From: an uncultured Flavobacteriaceae bacterium | GTDB lineage: Bacteria > Bacteroidota > Bacteroidia > Flavobacteriales > Flavobacteriaceae | NCBI GenBank assembly: GCA_947494325.1 | Contig: CANLUS010000003.1 | Location: forward strand, 248,001-312,000 | Reading direction: 5' to 3' | DNA length: 64,000 nucleotides | Program-made: the position numbers and the translations under genes | Notes under the pieces: generated by a model | Database searches by the model: none | The model's input: only the letters and a program-made list of their open reading frames with translations | Told to the model about the DNA's origin: nothing | Part shown: one piece after another, positions 19,766-28,715 of the stretch | Layout of the letters: each line of letters opens with the position of its first letter | Position numbering within the stretch: position 1 is the stretch's first letter

Positions 19766-21310
19766 ATGGCAGGAGGCAATTTATCACCAAGGCAGAAAAT
19801 GATTAACTTGATGTATTTGGTATTTATCGCGATGTTAGCGATGAATATGTCAAAGCAAGTATTATCTGCTTTTGGTTTCATGAACGAGAAGTTAGCTGAT
19901 TCTAATATAACAGCTACTTCAAAAAATGGAGCGACGTATGCTAGTTTAGCTACGAAAGCTTCAGAACAACCAGAGAAGTATACTGAACTTAATAAAGAAG
20001 CTCAAAAAGTACAGGCCCTAGCGCAAGAATTCAATTCTTATTTAGAGAATATGAAAACTGCCTTAACCGAAGGAATCGAAGATCCTACGAATTATGAGTC
20101 TATGGACGGTACTGATCAAGGAGATAGTTATTTCTTTAAAGGCGAAGGTAATACGCCAGCTGGTGACGAGTTTTTAGGTAAACTCGATAATTTTAGAACA
20201 AAAGTTTCTGCAGCATTAGGTACAAAGTACAAGAGTATTGCAGAAAGTGTAAACAAACGTTTTGATACTTCAGATCAGAAAGTAAAAGATGGTGATGCTA
20301 CGCAACCTTGGTTACGTAATCGTTATGAAGGTTTTCCTTTAATCACAACAATTACCAATCTTTCTCAAATTCAGGCAGATGTAAAAACTACTGAGGCAGA
20401 AATGTTATCAGCAATGTTACAAGGTCAGTTAGAAAGTGAAGTTTCAATGAGTAACTATACGACTATCTTAATACCAGATAATGCGGCTACCTTACAAGGT
20501 ACTAACTTTAAAGGTAAAGTAGTATTGGGTCGTTATGATGCAAGTTTAAAACCATCTAAAGTAATTATCAATGGAAAAGAGATTTCTGGAGATGCTTTAA
20601 AAGATGGAGGTGCAGTATTAGATTTCCCTGCAGGTAATGTTGGTGAAAATGAAGTTACAGGTAAATTTGTCTTTAAAGAAAATGGTGAAGACGTAGAGAT
20701 TCCTATTAAGCAAAATTATGCGGTAGTTGCGAAACCAAGTTCTGCAGTAATATCAGCTGATAAGATGAACGTTGTATATCGTGGTGTTGCAAATCCAATT
20801 ACAATTTCTGTACCAGGTGTACCAGATAATGCTATCAAGGCATCAGCTGCAGGAATGAAAAAAGCAAAAGGATTGGGTAAGTATACAATCTCTCCTGGTA
20901 AAGGAAAAGAAGTACGAATCAACGTATCTGCAACCTTACCTGATGGATCTCCGGTAAAATCTAGTAGTACGTTCAGAATTAAAGATATTCCAGCGCCAAC
21001 AGCTACGGCAAGAGGGCAGTATGGATTGATTAAAATGCCTAAAACAACCGTTCAAAAAGTAACGATTGGTGCAGCATTACCTGATTTTGTATTCGATTTA
21101 AATTTAAAAGTATCTGGATTTAGTATGAAAGTACCGGGTTCACCTACAGTTATCGTTAAAGGAACGAAAATGAATGGTGCAGCAATTAGAGCTTTAGGTA
21201 AAGCAAGAAAAGGTGATATGATTACAATATTTGATGTGAAAGCATCGTTAATAGGTAATTCAGGATACTACTTGAAGAAAGTAGGTACCTTAAACATACA
21301 AATACAATAA
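19766..21310 (+). CDS. gldM: Gliding motility / T9SS motor protein GldM
   Basis: A 514-residue protein with one N-terminal membrane helix (about 15-35, MINLMYLVFIAMLAMNMSKQ) and four periplasmic domains: a helical D1 (about 40-220) and beta-rich D2-D4 (about 225-514). It spans the periplasm and transmits motor force from GldL to the GldK/GldN ring. The opening MAGGNLSPRQKMINLMYLV is nearly invariant in the family. It is followed by gldN after 10 bp. Confidence 0.97.
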   Translation: MAGGNLSPRQKMINLMYLVFIAMLAMNMSKQVLSAFGFMNEKLADSNITATSKNGATYASLATKASEQPEKYTELNKEAQKVQALAQEFNSYLENMKTALTEGIEDPTNYESMDGTDQGDSYFFKGEGNTPAGDEFLGKLDNFRTKVSAALGTKYKSIAESVNKRFDTSDQKVKDGDATQPWLRNRYEGFPLITTITNLSQIQADVKTTEAEMLSAMLQGQLESEVSMSNYTTILIPDNAATLQGTNFKGKVVLGRYDASLKPSKVIINGKEISGDALKDGGAVLDFPAGNVGENEVTGKFVFKENGEDVEIPIKQNYAVVAKPSSAVISADKMNVVYRGVANPITISVPGVPDNAIKASAAGMKKAKGLGKYTISPGKGKEVRINVSATLPDGSPVKSSSTFRIKDIPAPTATARGQYGLIKMPKTTVQKVTIGAALPDFVFDLNLKVSGFSMKVPGSPTVIVKGTKMNGAAIRALGKARKGDMITIFDVKASLIGNSGYYLKKVGTLNIQIQ

Positions 21311-21320
21311 TAAAAGAATT

Positions 21321-22217
21321 ATGAAGAATTGGAAATTTTTAGTTGCAGTGTGTGCTATCGTATTAGCAACGAATACTCTAAGTGCACAAGCAAACTTGTT
21401 AAATGCAAAAATTCCCGAAGAAATTGGCGTGAAGACTGCTGAACAGTTAGCTGCAGATAACGACAAGCCGTTGCCATACGGATACATCGATGATAGAGAT
21501 ATTTTATGGTCAAAGGTAGTGTGGGAATATGTTGATTTGAATGAAAAAATCAACTTGCCATTTTACTATCCAGTAGATACAAATAATATTAGCTCTAGTA
21601 GAAGATCTTTATATGATACTTTATTAAGAGGTATCAAAAATGGAGAGATTGTAGATGTGTATGATGATTCTTATTTTGAAAATAAATTGACTATGAAAGA
21701 TATCAACGGCAGATTATCGCGAGTTGATACAAGTGATGCAGGATTCGAGTTATTAAACGAAGGGTCTGAATTGACTGACGAGTATATCGATAGAATTGAT
21801 TTAACCGCTGGAGAAATTGCTGGCCTTAAGATTAAAGGGGTTTGGTATTTCGATAAAAGACAAGGAGAGTTAAAATACCGTTTATTAGGTATTGCTCCTG
21901 TAGCACCAGATGTGAATTTTATGGAAGATGACAGTCAAGATGCATTAATTGAATTGTTTTGGGTATGGTATCCAGGTGTTCGAAATATTACACACGATAT
22001 GAAAGTGTTTAATAACAAAAACTCTGCATTCCCATTATCATATGATCATTTATTAAATGCGCGTCGCTTTGTAGCGAGTATTTATAGAGAAGAGAATATC
22101 TATGGAAACAGAGACGTATCACAATACATTAAAGGAAATGCATTATTCCAAGTTCTTGAAGCTGATAGACTCAAAGAGAATATTAGAAATAAAGAATTAG
22201 ATATGTGGAATTACTAA
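21321..22217 (+). CDS. gldN: Gliding motility / T9SS ring protein GldN
   Basis: A 298-residue periplasmic protein with a signal peptide (about 1-24, ending LSAQ). It is the partner of GldK in the outer-membrane-associated ring of the type IX secretion system. The family sequence is clear (DRDILWSKVVWEYVDLNEKIN, LFWVWYPGVRN, FNNKNSAFPLSYDHLLNARRF). It ends the gldKLMN unit and is followed by an intrinsic terminator. Confidence 0.97.
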   Translation: MKNWKFLVAVCAIVLATNTLSAQANLLNAKIPEEIGVKTAEQLAADNDKPLPYGYIDDRDILWSKVVWEYVDLNEKINLPFYYPVDTNNISSSRRSLYDTLLRGIKNGEIVDVYDDSYFENKLTMKDINGRLSRVDTSDAGFELLNEGSELTDEYIDRIDLTAGEIAGLKIKGVWYFDKRQGELKYRLLGIAPVAPDVNFMEDDSQDALIELFWVWYPGVRNITHDMKVFNNKNSAFPLSYDHLLNARRFVASIYREENIYGNRDVSQYIKGNALFQVLEADRLKENIRNKELDMWNY

Positions 22218-22240
22218 TTTCCTGTCAAAATTTTTAAGTA

Positions 22241-22268
22241 AATCCCGCCTATATGGCGGGATTTTTTT
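22241..22268 (+). terminator. Intrinsic terminator of gldKLMN
   Basis: A 9-bp GC-rich stem (AATCCCGCC with GGCGGGATT), a 5-nt loop and an uninterrupted T-run, 24 bp after the gldN stop. Confidence 0.92.
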
Positions 22269-22351
22269 GTTCTGTATATTAAAAAGTTATCCTCCACTCA
22301 ACGAATTTTAAATTTCAATTGAATTGAGCTTTTAAAAGGGTAAATAAAATT

Positions 22352-22359
22352 TACATTTG
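22352..22359 (+). promoter_or_regulatory. TAnnTTTG -7 element (TACATTTG)
   Basis: A full match to the Bacteroidota -7 consensus ending 4 nt before the ATG at 22364, so the messenger is likely leaderless or nearly so. The geometry is the same as at 1910 and 47695. Confidence 0.5.
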
Positions 22360-22363
22360 CATC

Positions 22364-23404
22364 ATGCAAGTAGATTATATAATTGTTGGTCTTGGTTTGG
22401 CAGGTTTAGCCTTCGCGGAAGAGCTCATAGAAAACGACAAATCATTCGTAATTTTCGAAGATCAATCTCAACATTCTTCTTTTGTTGCTGCAGGCACTTA
22501 TAATCCGGTTGTTCTAAAGCGCTTTAATGCTGTTTGGGATGTGCAGAAACAATTGGCATATGCCTTGCCTTTATATCAAAAATTAGAAAAACGATTTGGC
22601 CAGAAATACGATTACAAAATCGACATACATCGTATTTTCACTTCTGTAGAAGAGCAAAATAATTGGTTTATAGCATGTGATAAACCTGTTTTACGCGATT
22701 ATATGCACCCTGCTATTATTAAAAACGAAAATAAGGCCATTAAAGCACCATTTGGATTTGGTAGACTATCGAAAACTGGTTGGATAAACACTAAGGCTTT
22801 ATTAGAAGATTATAGAAGGGATCTTCTTAATAAAAAACGGTTGATTAAAGAAAGGTTCAATTATACTGAGATGACCTTGTTAGATACGAATATTTGCTAT
22901 AAACATATTACTGCACAGAAGGTGGTTTTTTGCGAAGGATTCGGAATGCGTAAAAATCCTTACTTTAAAGAATTACCAATGGAAGAGGCTAAGGGTGAGT
23001 TGATTACGGTTAATTCTCCAAATTTAAACCTTAAGAATGTATTGAAGGGACCAGTTTTTGTACAACCCTTAGCGGATGATTTATATAAGGTAGGTGCCAC
23101 CTTTAATTGGGATGATAAAACCTCAGACCCAACCCCAAAAGCTAAAGACGAGTTACTCTTAAAATTGGCGACTATGATTGATGTTCCTTTTGATGTTGTT
23201 GCTCATGAGGCGGGTATAAGACCTACGGTCAAAGATAGAAGGCCATTAGTAGGTATCCACAAAGAATATACACAACTAGCTATTTTAAATGGGTTAGGAA
23301 CACGCGGCGTTTTATTAGGGCCAACAATGGCCAAAGAACTATATGAACATATAGAATTGAATACAAAACTACCAACAGAAATTTCTATAAGTCGTTTCAA
23401 TTAA
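22364..23404 (+). CDS. FAD-dependent oxidoreductase (D-amino-acid-oxidase-like)
   Basis: A 346-residue flavoprotein with an N-terminal FAD-binding motif (DYIIVGLGLAGLAFAEEL) followed by an acidic beta-strand end (FVIFED). It has the DAO-type C-terminal pattern (AGIRPTVKDRRPLVGIH, LNGLGTRGVLLGPTMAKELY). The substrate cannot be read from the sequence. It has its own promoter and terminates by overlapping the convergent DUF983 gene by 4 bp (23401-23404), so the two stop codons interlock. Confidence 0.88.
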   Translation: MQVDYIIVGLGLAGLAFAEELIENDKSFVIFEDQSQHSSFVAAGTYNPVVLKRFNAVWDVQKQLAYALPLYQKLEKRFGQKYDYKIDIHRIFTSVEEQNNWFIACDKPVLRDYMHPAIIKNENKAIKAPFGFGRLSKTGWINTKALLEDYRRDLLNKKRLIKERFNYTEMTLLDTNICYKHITAQKVVFCEGFGMRKNPYFKELPMEEAKGELITVNSPNLNLKNVLKGPVFVQPLADDLYKVGATFNWDDKTSDPTPKAKDELLLKLATMIDVPFDVVAHEAGIRPTVKDRRPLVGIHKEYTQLAILNGLGTRGVLLGPTMAKELYEHIELNTKLPTEISISRFN

Positions 23405-23835
23405 TTCGTAGCTGATTCCGTTGAATCTTCAATTTCTAAACTTGATTTGATCTTCAAGTCACTCTTATACTCCGGATCATATTTCACAAACATATTGATA
23501 TAAATAAGTCTCGAAAGACGGAGTGTAAAAGGTGTACATACCACTAGTGCAACGACAATACCAATAAAAACCTGGAGTAAATTCAACCCTAGAGCATATA
23601 AAATAATAAAAGTTAAGATTGAAATACCAACGGTGAGGCCATAAGAGACATACATCGCCCCGTAGAAAAAAGAGGGTTCAATAACATATTTAAACCCACA
23701 ATGTGAACAGTTCTCGTTTGTAGAAAGTACTTTTTTGAGATGTAATGGGTTATTGCCTTCAAAAAAATTACCCTGATGACATTTTGGACATTTATTTTTA
23801 AAAATGCTATATATTTTTGTGCCTTTTTTAAGCAT
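23401..23835 (-). CDS. DUF983 zinc-ribbon membrane protein
   Basis: A 144-residue DUF983 protein. Two CxxC pairs near the N-terminus (CPKC at about 15-18 and CSHC at about 43-46) form a zinc ribbon. Two membrane helices follow at about 62-84 and 88-108, then a charged tail. It is conserved in Bacteroidota with unknown function. It is convergent with, and overlaps by 4 bp, the flavoprotein gene. The true start is the ATG ending at 23835. Confidence 0.85.
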   Translation of the reverse strand: MLKKGTKIYSIFKNKCPKCHQGNFFEGNNPLHLKKVLSTNENCSHCGFKYVIEPSFFYGAMYVSYGLTVGISILTFIILYALGLNLLQVFIGIVVALVVCTPFTLRLSRLIYINMFVKYDPEYKSDLKIKSSLEIEDSTESATN

Positions 23836-23977
23836 AACAATGTTAAAATTAAATTAGCTTTGCAAAGGTAAAACAAAAAACACATGCTTCGATGAAAAGG
23901 ATCGAAGTTTCAATTGAATTTGTCTATCCTGCGAAAGCTAGAATCTATGGATAAATTCACGATTAATTTATAATTTC

Positions 23978-25873
23978 ATGCTAAACGCACATAATATAAC
24001 AGTTTCTTTTCAAGGGGAAGACTTATTTTCTGGGATTACTTTTAAACTCGATGCCGGAAATAGAGTTGGGTTGGTAGGAAAAAACGGAGCAGGAAAATCT
24101 ACTTTGCTAAAAATAATCGCCAAAGAACAAGAGTTCGATAGTGGCACCTTGGCTTTAGAAAAAGAAGTAAAAATTGGTTTTTTAAAGCAAGATATTGACT
24201 TTGAAGTAGGTAGAACTGTCTTAGAAGAAGCCTATGAAGCCTTTGTCGAAATTAAAGAAGTTGAACGACAACTTGATGAGGTTAACAAAGGGTTAGCAGA
24301 AAGAACTGATTATGAAAGTGAATCGTATAATCAGCTTATCATAGATTTAAGCGACCTAACTCAGCGCTACGAAGTACTGGGCGGCTATAATTATCAAGGA
24401 GATACTGAGAAGATATTACAAGGTCTTGGATTTAAACGTGAAGATTTTGATAAGTTAACAGATACTTTTTCAGGTGGTTGGCGCATGCGTATCGAATTAG
24501 CAAAATTGCTCTTACAGGCGAACGATATTTTATTACTTGATGAGCCCACCAATCACCTAGACATTGAATCTATTATATGGCTCGAAGAGTTTTTAAAGAG
24601 TTATTCAGGTGCCATTGTATTAGTGTCTCATGATAAAATGTTTTTAGATAATGTTACCAATCGTACGATTGAAATATCATTGGGTAAAATATATGATTAT
24701 AAGTACCCATATTCTAAATATTTAGTGCAGCGTAAAGAGTTACGAGAAAAGCAATTACAAGCATTTAAGAATCAAGAAAAAGAGATTAAACATACCGAAC
24801 AACTCATTAATAAATTCAGAGCTAAAGCGAACAAAGCTACGATGGCGCAATCGCTCATTAAAAAATTAGATAAAGTCGAACGGATTGAAATTGATGCCGA
24901 AGACAACTCGGTAATGAAAGTTCGTTTTCCCGTATCGATGCAACCAGGTAAAGTAGTAGTAGAAGCTGAGAAAGTTGCAAAAAATTATGGAGAGAAGCAG
25001 GTGTTAAATAATGTGAATTTATTGATCGAACGAAACAGTAAAATTGCATTTGTAGGGCAAAACGGACAAGGTAAAACCACCTTAGCTAAGATGATCGTTA
25101 ATGAGATTCCATATGAAGGAAACTTAAAACTAGGACATAACGTGCAAATAGGTTATTTCGCTCAAAACCAGGCAGAATATCTCGATGGTAAAAAAACGGT
25201 CTTGCAAACTATGGAAGATGCATCGAATGATGGTAATCGCATTAAGGTACGTGATATGCTCGGTTCTTTTTTATTTGGAGGTGATGATGTAGAAAAGAAA
25301 GTAAGCGTTTTGTCTGGAGGTGAACGTAATCGACTGGCATTGTGTAAAATGTTATTATCACCGTTTAATGTGCTAGTGCTTGATGAACCAACCAATCACT
25401 TAGATATCGCTTCCAAAAATGTATTAAAAGAAGCCTTGCGTACTTTTGAGGGTACGTTAATTTTAGTATCTCATGATCGTGATTTTTTAAAAGGATTGGC
25501 GACTACTGTTTTTGAGTTTAAAGATGGGCGTATTAAAGAATATTTAGGTGATATCGATTATTATTTAGAAGAACATAATTTTGAAAGTCTCCGTGAAGCA
25601 GAGAAGCGCACGAAAGTGGTGGCCATAAAAGAGGTTACGAATAAGAAATCATACGAAGAAGAAAAGGCTCAAAAAAAGCGCTTGAATAAGATAAGTAAAA
25701 TTGAATCGCAGATCGCCAACCTAGAGGAAGAAATCGCTGCAATCGATACCAGATTATTAGATCCTGTTCAATATGAAAAATTAACGGCGGATCAAGAATT
25801 TTTCACAACATATCAGGCAAAAAAAGACAGCGTCAATTCGTTGATGCAAGAATGGGAGAATTTGCAAGATTAG
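23978..25873 (+). CDS. ABC-F family ATPase (Uup-like)
   Basis: A 631-residue soluble protein with two ABC ATPase domains and no membrane part, the ABC-F layout of ribosome-acting factors. Domain 1 has Walker A GKNGAGKST, signature FSGGW and Walker B LLLDEPTNHLD. Domain 2 has GQNGQGKTT, LSGGERNRL and LVLDEPTNHLD. The linker between them (about 235-315) is charged and helical. A C-terminal coiled coil (about 560-631) resembles the DNA/RNA-binding extension of Uup. A housekeeping role at the ribosome is more likely than antibiotic resistance. Confidence 0.9.
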   Translation: MLNAHNITVSFQGEDLFSGITFKLDAGNRVGLVGKNGAGKSTLLKIIAKEQEFDSGTLALEKEVKIGFLKQDIDFEVGRTVLEEAYEAFVEIKEVERQLDEVNKGLAERTDYESESYNQLIIDLSDLTQRYEVLGGYNYQGDTEKILQGLGFKREDFDKLTDTFSGGWRMRIELAKLLLQANDILLLDEPTNHLDIESIIWLEEFLKSYSGAIVLVSHDKMFLDNVTNRTIEISLGKIYDYKYPYSKYLVQRKELREKQLQAFKNQEKEIKHTEQLINKFRAKANKATMAQSLIKKLDKVERIEIDAEDNSVMKVRFPVSMQPGKVVVEAEKVAKNYGEKQVLNNVNLLIERNSKIAFVGQNGQGKTTLAKMIVNEIPYEGNLKLGHNVQIGYFAQNQAEYLDGKKTVLQTMEDASNDGNRIKVRDMLGSFLFGGDDVEKKVSVLSGGERNRLALCKMLLSPFNVLVLDEPTNHLDIASKNVLKEALRTFEGTLILVSHDRDFLKGLATTVFEFKDGRIKEYLGDIDYYLEEHNFESLREAEKRTKVVAIKEVTNKKSYEEEKAQKKRLNKISKIESQIANLEEEIAAIDTRLLDPVQYEKLTADQEFFTTYQAKKDSVNSLMQEWENLQD

Positions 25874-26200
25874 TTTTAGTTTGCCTTTGTCTGAAATGTA
25901 CAAACTGATTTCCGAAAATAATTAAGAATACATCTACTTTCCAAAATAGGAATAATCCTGACGAAAAAAACAGGGTTTTTCCTATATACTTCTTTTTTTA
26001 TACTGTGTTTTTTTTAGTATTTTTATAACAGCTAAACGTTATAATACATGATATAAAAAACCCCTGTATCATAATGTAGCATTGATTACGGTTAACACGT
26101 AGTACAATTACGTATTAACCATATCCTAATAAGGAGTTAATTATTTATTTTAGAGGTAGCCCTGAGCCGAAGTAACAAATTAATATCTGAGTTAAAATCT
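25874..26200. other. Gene-free leader of the LytTR regulator
   Basis: This AT-rich stretch has no credible gene. It contains an oligo-T region around 25985-26025, an imperfect inverted repeat near 26045-26077 (ACATGATAT / TATCATAATGT) and a longer one at 26090-26120, listed separately. It probably holds the promoter and operators of the regulator at 26201. Confidence 0.5.
26090..26120. promoter_or_regulatory. 12-bp inverted repeat, candidate operator upstream of LytTR gene
   Basis: GGTTAACACGTA and TACGTATTAACC form a 12-bp inverted repeat with a single mismatch around a 7-nt spacer, 80 bp before the LytTR gene. Symmetry and position suggest a regulator-binding site, possibly autoregulatory. 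No transcript-terminating T-run follows. Confidence 0.45.
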
Positions 26201-26542
26201 ATGGATTATACATCGCAAAAAGGCAAAACGATTATCTTAAAATCGGCAAGAAGGGTTCGTCAAATTAGTATAGAAGATATTGTTCACATTACCTGCGATT
26301 CCTATTTACTTTCGATTTACTTAGCAGAACAAAAAGAACCCGAAATTGTTTCCAAATCCCTTAAAGAAATTGAAAGAGAATTGGCGAATTTTCATTTTTT
26401 GAGAATAAGTAGAAATAGACTGATCAATTTAAAATACTTCAAATCATACCATATTAACGGCGCAAGAAGAATTACCATGTTTAATGGTGATACCTTGCCT
26501 GTTTCACGGAGAAAATGGTCAGAAATTAAGAATTACTTTTAA
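26201..26542 (+). CDS. Stand-alone LytTR DNA-binding domain regulator
   Basis: A 113-residue protein made almost entirely of a LytTR domain. KGKTIILKSARRVRQISIEDIVHITCDSYLLSIYL aligns with the start of such domains, and FHFLRISRNRLINLKYFKSY with the conserved end. There is no receiver domain or membrane part. LytTR proteins commonly control bacteriocin or peptide production and quorum-type loci. Its place 148 bp before the VKOR fusion gene and at the head of the peptide cassette region suggests it controls that locus; this is inference. Confidence 0.85.
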   Translation: MDYTSQKGKTIILKSARRVRQISIEDIVHITCDSYLLSIYLAEQKEPEIVSKSLKEIERELANFHFLRISRNRLINLKYFKSYHINGARRITMFNGDTLPVSRRKWSEIKNYF

Positions 26543-26690
26543 ATAGTACACTTTCCGTTTGCCGTCGTACAGCAACCGTTTATCAAAAAGAATAACCACT
26601 ATAAGTTACTGCTTCATTAAACACCTAACTTGTATCTAAGTTTAGTGATAATCAAATTGTGCCCTGCAATTGATATAAATATATAGGTTT

Positions 26691-28283
26691 ATGGATGATC
26701 AACTTTTTTTCTTATTGAAGAAACTTTTAGTTAAAGAAAATTTCAAAATTAATTTTGAGGAACTTAAATTACAGTTATTAAGTCATCCTTCGTATCCCAG
26801 TTTACATGCTGTTACTGGTGTTTTAAATCATTTCGAAATAGAGAATTTGGCACTAGAGGTTCCTCAGAATGTTGAAACTCTAAAACAATTACCAACTTAT
26901 TTTTTATCATTCTTAGAAACTAAGCAGTTTGTCTTAGTAAAACAGACTAGAGATGGGTTAGAACTAACCTTCGAGGACGAGACCAAAAAAAGTTTTGAGG
27001 TTGATGATTTTATATCAATTTGGAGCGGGATTATTGTGGTAATTGAAGCAGAAAATATGCCACAAACTGATGCTCATTTCAAGGGAAAAGAAGTTGCTAA
27101 AGGATTACAAATACTATCAGTATTATTAATCGTTTGTTTTTTCTTCTATGTCAAGCCATCACTGTTTGAAGCAATTTATTGTATACTTTCCTTAACCGGC
27201 ATTTGGATTAGCGTGCTCATTTTAAAACAGGAATTGGGTTTTTACTCAAAAACTGTTGAGAAGTTTTGTACTGCAGCACCTTCAAGTAATTGTGATGATG
27301 TATTAAAATCTAGAGGGGCATCGTTCTTGGGGTTCTTCAAATTAAGTGATCTTAGCGTAATCTATTTTAGTGCCTTGGCAATAGGAGCAATAATTGCAAC
27401 GCTATCTTCAATAACTTATGATGCATTTGTTACCATAAGTTTACTCGCATTACCGATTACAATTTATTCTATTTACTATCAATACTATGTAGTGAAAAAG
27501 TGGTGTCCGTTGTGCCTAACAATAGTGTTGGTTTTATGGTTGCAGGCTGCTAGTGTTTTTTTCGGAAATTCTTCAATAACCAATTTAGAATTTGATGTAT
27601 TGAGTAATTTTATACTATTTTTTAGCCTTGTTTTATGCGGAGCAATATGGTTATTTTTAAAACCACTCTTAAAAAAACAGCATGAATTTAAAAAATTAGA
27701 GATTGATCATTATAAATTTAAACGAAATGCCGACTTGTTCAAGGCGGCGTTAAATAACAGTGATTATTTAGAAACTAATATTGCCGAAATCAACGAAATT
27801 TCTTTAGGAAACATAAATTCTCCGTTAAAGATATTACTCGTAACAAGTCCCTCTTGCTATTATTGTAAATCTGCACATTTAGATTTAGAAAAGATTCTCC
27901 GAAAACATCCAGATGAGGTGCATATGACTATTCGTTTTAACGTACCAGAAGATTCCTCACAAATAGCCAATAAAGTCGCTCAAAGACTTTTAGAAATCTA
28001 CAATGTTGGAAATAATAAAGAAATTAATGAAAGTTTGCATTCTGCGTACGAAGAAAACGTTGATTTAGAAAAATGGATAACGATAAACGGAGAAAGTTCA
28101 ACTTCATTTAAATCTACTTTAAAAGCTCAAAAAACGTGGTGTATCGACAATCGCGTTAATTTTACCCCAGCATTATATATCAATGGAAAATTTTTTCCGA
28201 GAGTATATGATCGTACAGACCTTTCCTATTTTATTGAAGATCTTACCGAACAGATCGAAATAACTGAACCGGCCATTAATTAA
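26691..28283 (+). CDS. C39-like / VKOR / thioredoxin fusion protein (disulfide-forming membrane enzyme)
   Basis: A 530-residue protein with three parts. Residues 1-120 resemble a C39 peptidase domain but the catalytic Cys and His are absent (SHPSYPSLHAVTGVL where DCGxxCL would be). Residues about 140-325 form a vitamin K epoxide reductase (VKOR) membrane domain with all four redox cysteines (Cys193, Cys201, and the CPLC pair Cys272/Cys275). Residues about 375-530 form a thioredoxin-like domain with a CYYC active site (Cys389/Cys392) and a cis-proline segment (NFTPALYING). VKOR-thioredoxin fusions make disulfides in exported proteins. Downstream lie cysteine-rich peptide genes and a C39 exporter, so oxidation of those peptides is the likely job. 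The dead C39 domain could recognise their leaders. Confidence 0.87.
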   Translation: MDDQLFFLLKKLLVKENFKINFEELKLQLLSHPSYPSLHAVTGVLNHFEIENLALEVPQNVETLKQLPTYFLSFLETKQFVLVKQTRDGLELTFEDETKKSFEVDDFISIWSGIIVVIEAENMPQTDAHFKGKEVAKGLQILSVLLIVCFFFYVKPSLFEAIYCILSLTGIWISVLILKQELGFYSKTVEKFCTAAPSSNCDDVLKSRGASFLGFFKLSDLSVIYFSALAIGAIIATLSSITYDAFVTISLLALPITIYSIYYQYYVVKKWCPLCLTIVLVLWLQAASVFFGNSSITNLEFDVLSNFILFFSLVLCGAIWLFLKPLLKKQHEFKKLEIDHYKFKRNADLFKAALNNSDYLETNIAEINEISLGNINSPLKILLVTSPSCYYCKSAHLDLEKILRKHPDEVHMTIRFNVPEDSSQIANKVAQRLLEIYNVGNNKEINESLHSAYEENVDLEKWITINGESSTSFKSTLKAQKTWCIDNRVNFTPALYINGKFFPRVYDRTDLSYFIEDLTEQIEITEPAIN

Positions 28284-28287
28284 AAAT

Positions 28288-28322
28288 GCTAGCACTTTTC
28301 TGCGCAAACAGAAAAGGCTAGC
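28288..28322 (+). terminator. Strong hairpin after the VKOR fusion gene
   Basis: GCTAGC-(bulged A)-CTTTTCTG pairs with CAGAAAAG-GCTAGC around a 6-nt loop: 14 bp with one bulge. No T-run follows, so it may be a transcript-end stabiliser or attenuator rather than a classic terminator. It lies directly before the first pseudoknot leader. Confidence 0.5.
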
Positions 28323-28334
28323 GTGAACAATATC

Positions 28335-28383
28335 TTCTCGCGAAAGATAGACTGAAACCTTGACGGTCTCAAAATGTTCAGGG
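28335..28383 (+). promoter_or_regulatory. Pseudoknot leader element, copy 1
   Basis: Stem 1 is AGACTG (28349-28354) with CGGTCT (28364-28369), including one G-U. The loop carries CCTTGA (28358-28363), which pairs with TCAGGG (28378-28383), one G-U, to form stem 2 of an H-type pseudoknot. It is preceded by the CTCGCGAAAGAT box and ends 26 nt before the start of peptide 1. Confidence 0.75.
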
Positions 28384-28409
28384 CTAATATAATTTAAAAA
28401 TTTACTATC

Positions 28410-28607
28410 ATGAAAAAATTAGCAAATTTAAAAGGAGTTAAAACCTTAAGTAAGCAGCAACAGCTGGGTATTACCGGTTCTAGACTAAAGGCCTGTCAAG
28501 TTGGTTGTGCGGGTTTGAGTCATGGTGATAGCTGTTGGGCAACTGGTGTTTCACCAAATTGTTCTTGCCCAGGAATGTGTGCCGGAGGAGTTTGTAATCC
28601 TTTTTAA
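28410..28607 (+). CDS. Double-glycine-type leader peptide precursor 1 (7 Cys)
   Basis: A 65-residue precursor. The leader (MKKLANLKGVKTLSKQQQLG) is shared with the other seven cassette peptides and ends ITGS at 21-24, where most siblings have GG, so the cleavage site is a Gly-Ser variant. The 41-residue core has seven cysteines, including CQVGC, CSCPGMC and a terminal VCNPF, and few charges. This fits a small secreted disulfide-bonded peptide exported by the adjacent C39 exporter and oxidised by the VKOR fusion. No lanthipeptide or other modifying enzyme is nearby. Activity (bacteriocin, signal or other) is unknown. A pseudoknot leader sits 26 nt upstream. Confidence 0.8.
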   Translation: MKKLANLKGVKTLSKQQQLGITGSRLKACQVGCAGLSHGDSCWATGVSPNCSCPGMCAGGVCNPF

Positions 28608-28616
28608 ACCGATATG

Positions 28617-28641
28617 AGCCGAGAGTGTTTTCTTCTTGGCT
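28617..28641 (+). terminator. Hairpin after peptide 1
   Basis: AGCCGAGA pairs with TCTTGGCT (8 bp, one G-U) around a 9-nt loop and is followed by TTTATTTT. It is a weak to moderate terminator. Confidence 0.5.
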
Positions 28642-28654
28642 TTTATTTTGCAAT

Positions 28655-28691
28655 AGACCGAAACTTTGACGGTCTTAAAAGCGCTCAAAGT
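28655..28691 (+). promoter_or_regulatory. Pseudoknot leader element, copy 2
   Basis: Stem 1 is AGACCG (28655-28660) with CGGTCT (28670-28675), a perfect 6 bp. Stem 2 is ACTTTGA (28663-28669) with TCAAAGT (28685-28691), a perfect 7 bp. The CGCGAAA box is missing in this copy. It ends about 25 nt before the peptide 2 start. Confidence 0.78.
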
Positions 28692-28715
28692 CGATAAAAT
28701 TTAAAAATTTATTTA

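Noticed and set aside
26610-26645. An eighth pseudoknot before the VKOR fusion gene
   Set aside because: CACCTAACTT/AAGTTTAGTG pairs only imperfectly (8 of 10) and there is no second helix or CGCGAAA box.
28349-28383. preQ1-I or SAM-II riboswitch
   Set aside because: The H-type topology is similar in outline, but the conserved ligand-binding bases of those classes are not evident, all seven copies lie by secreted peptide genes, and no queuosine or methionine gene is near.
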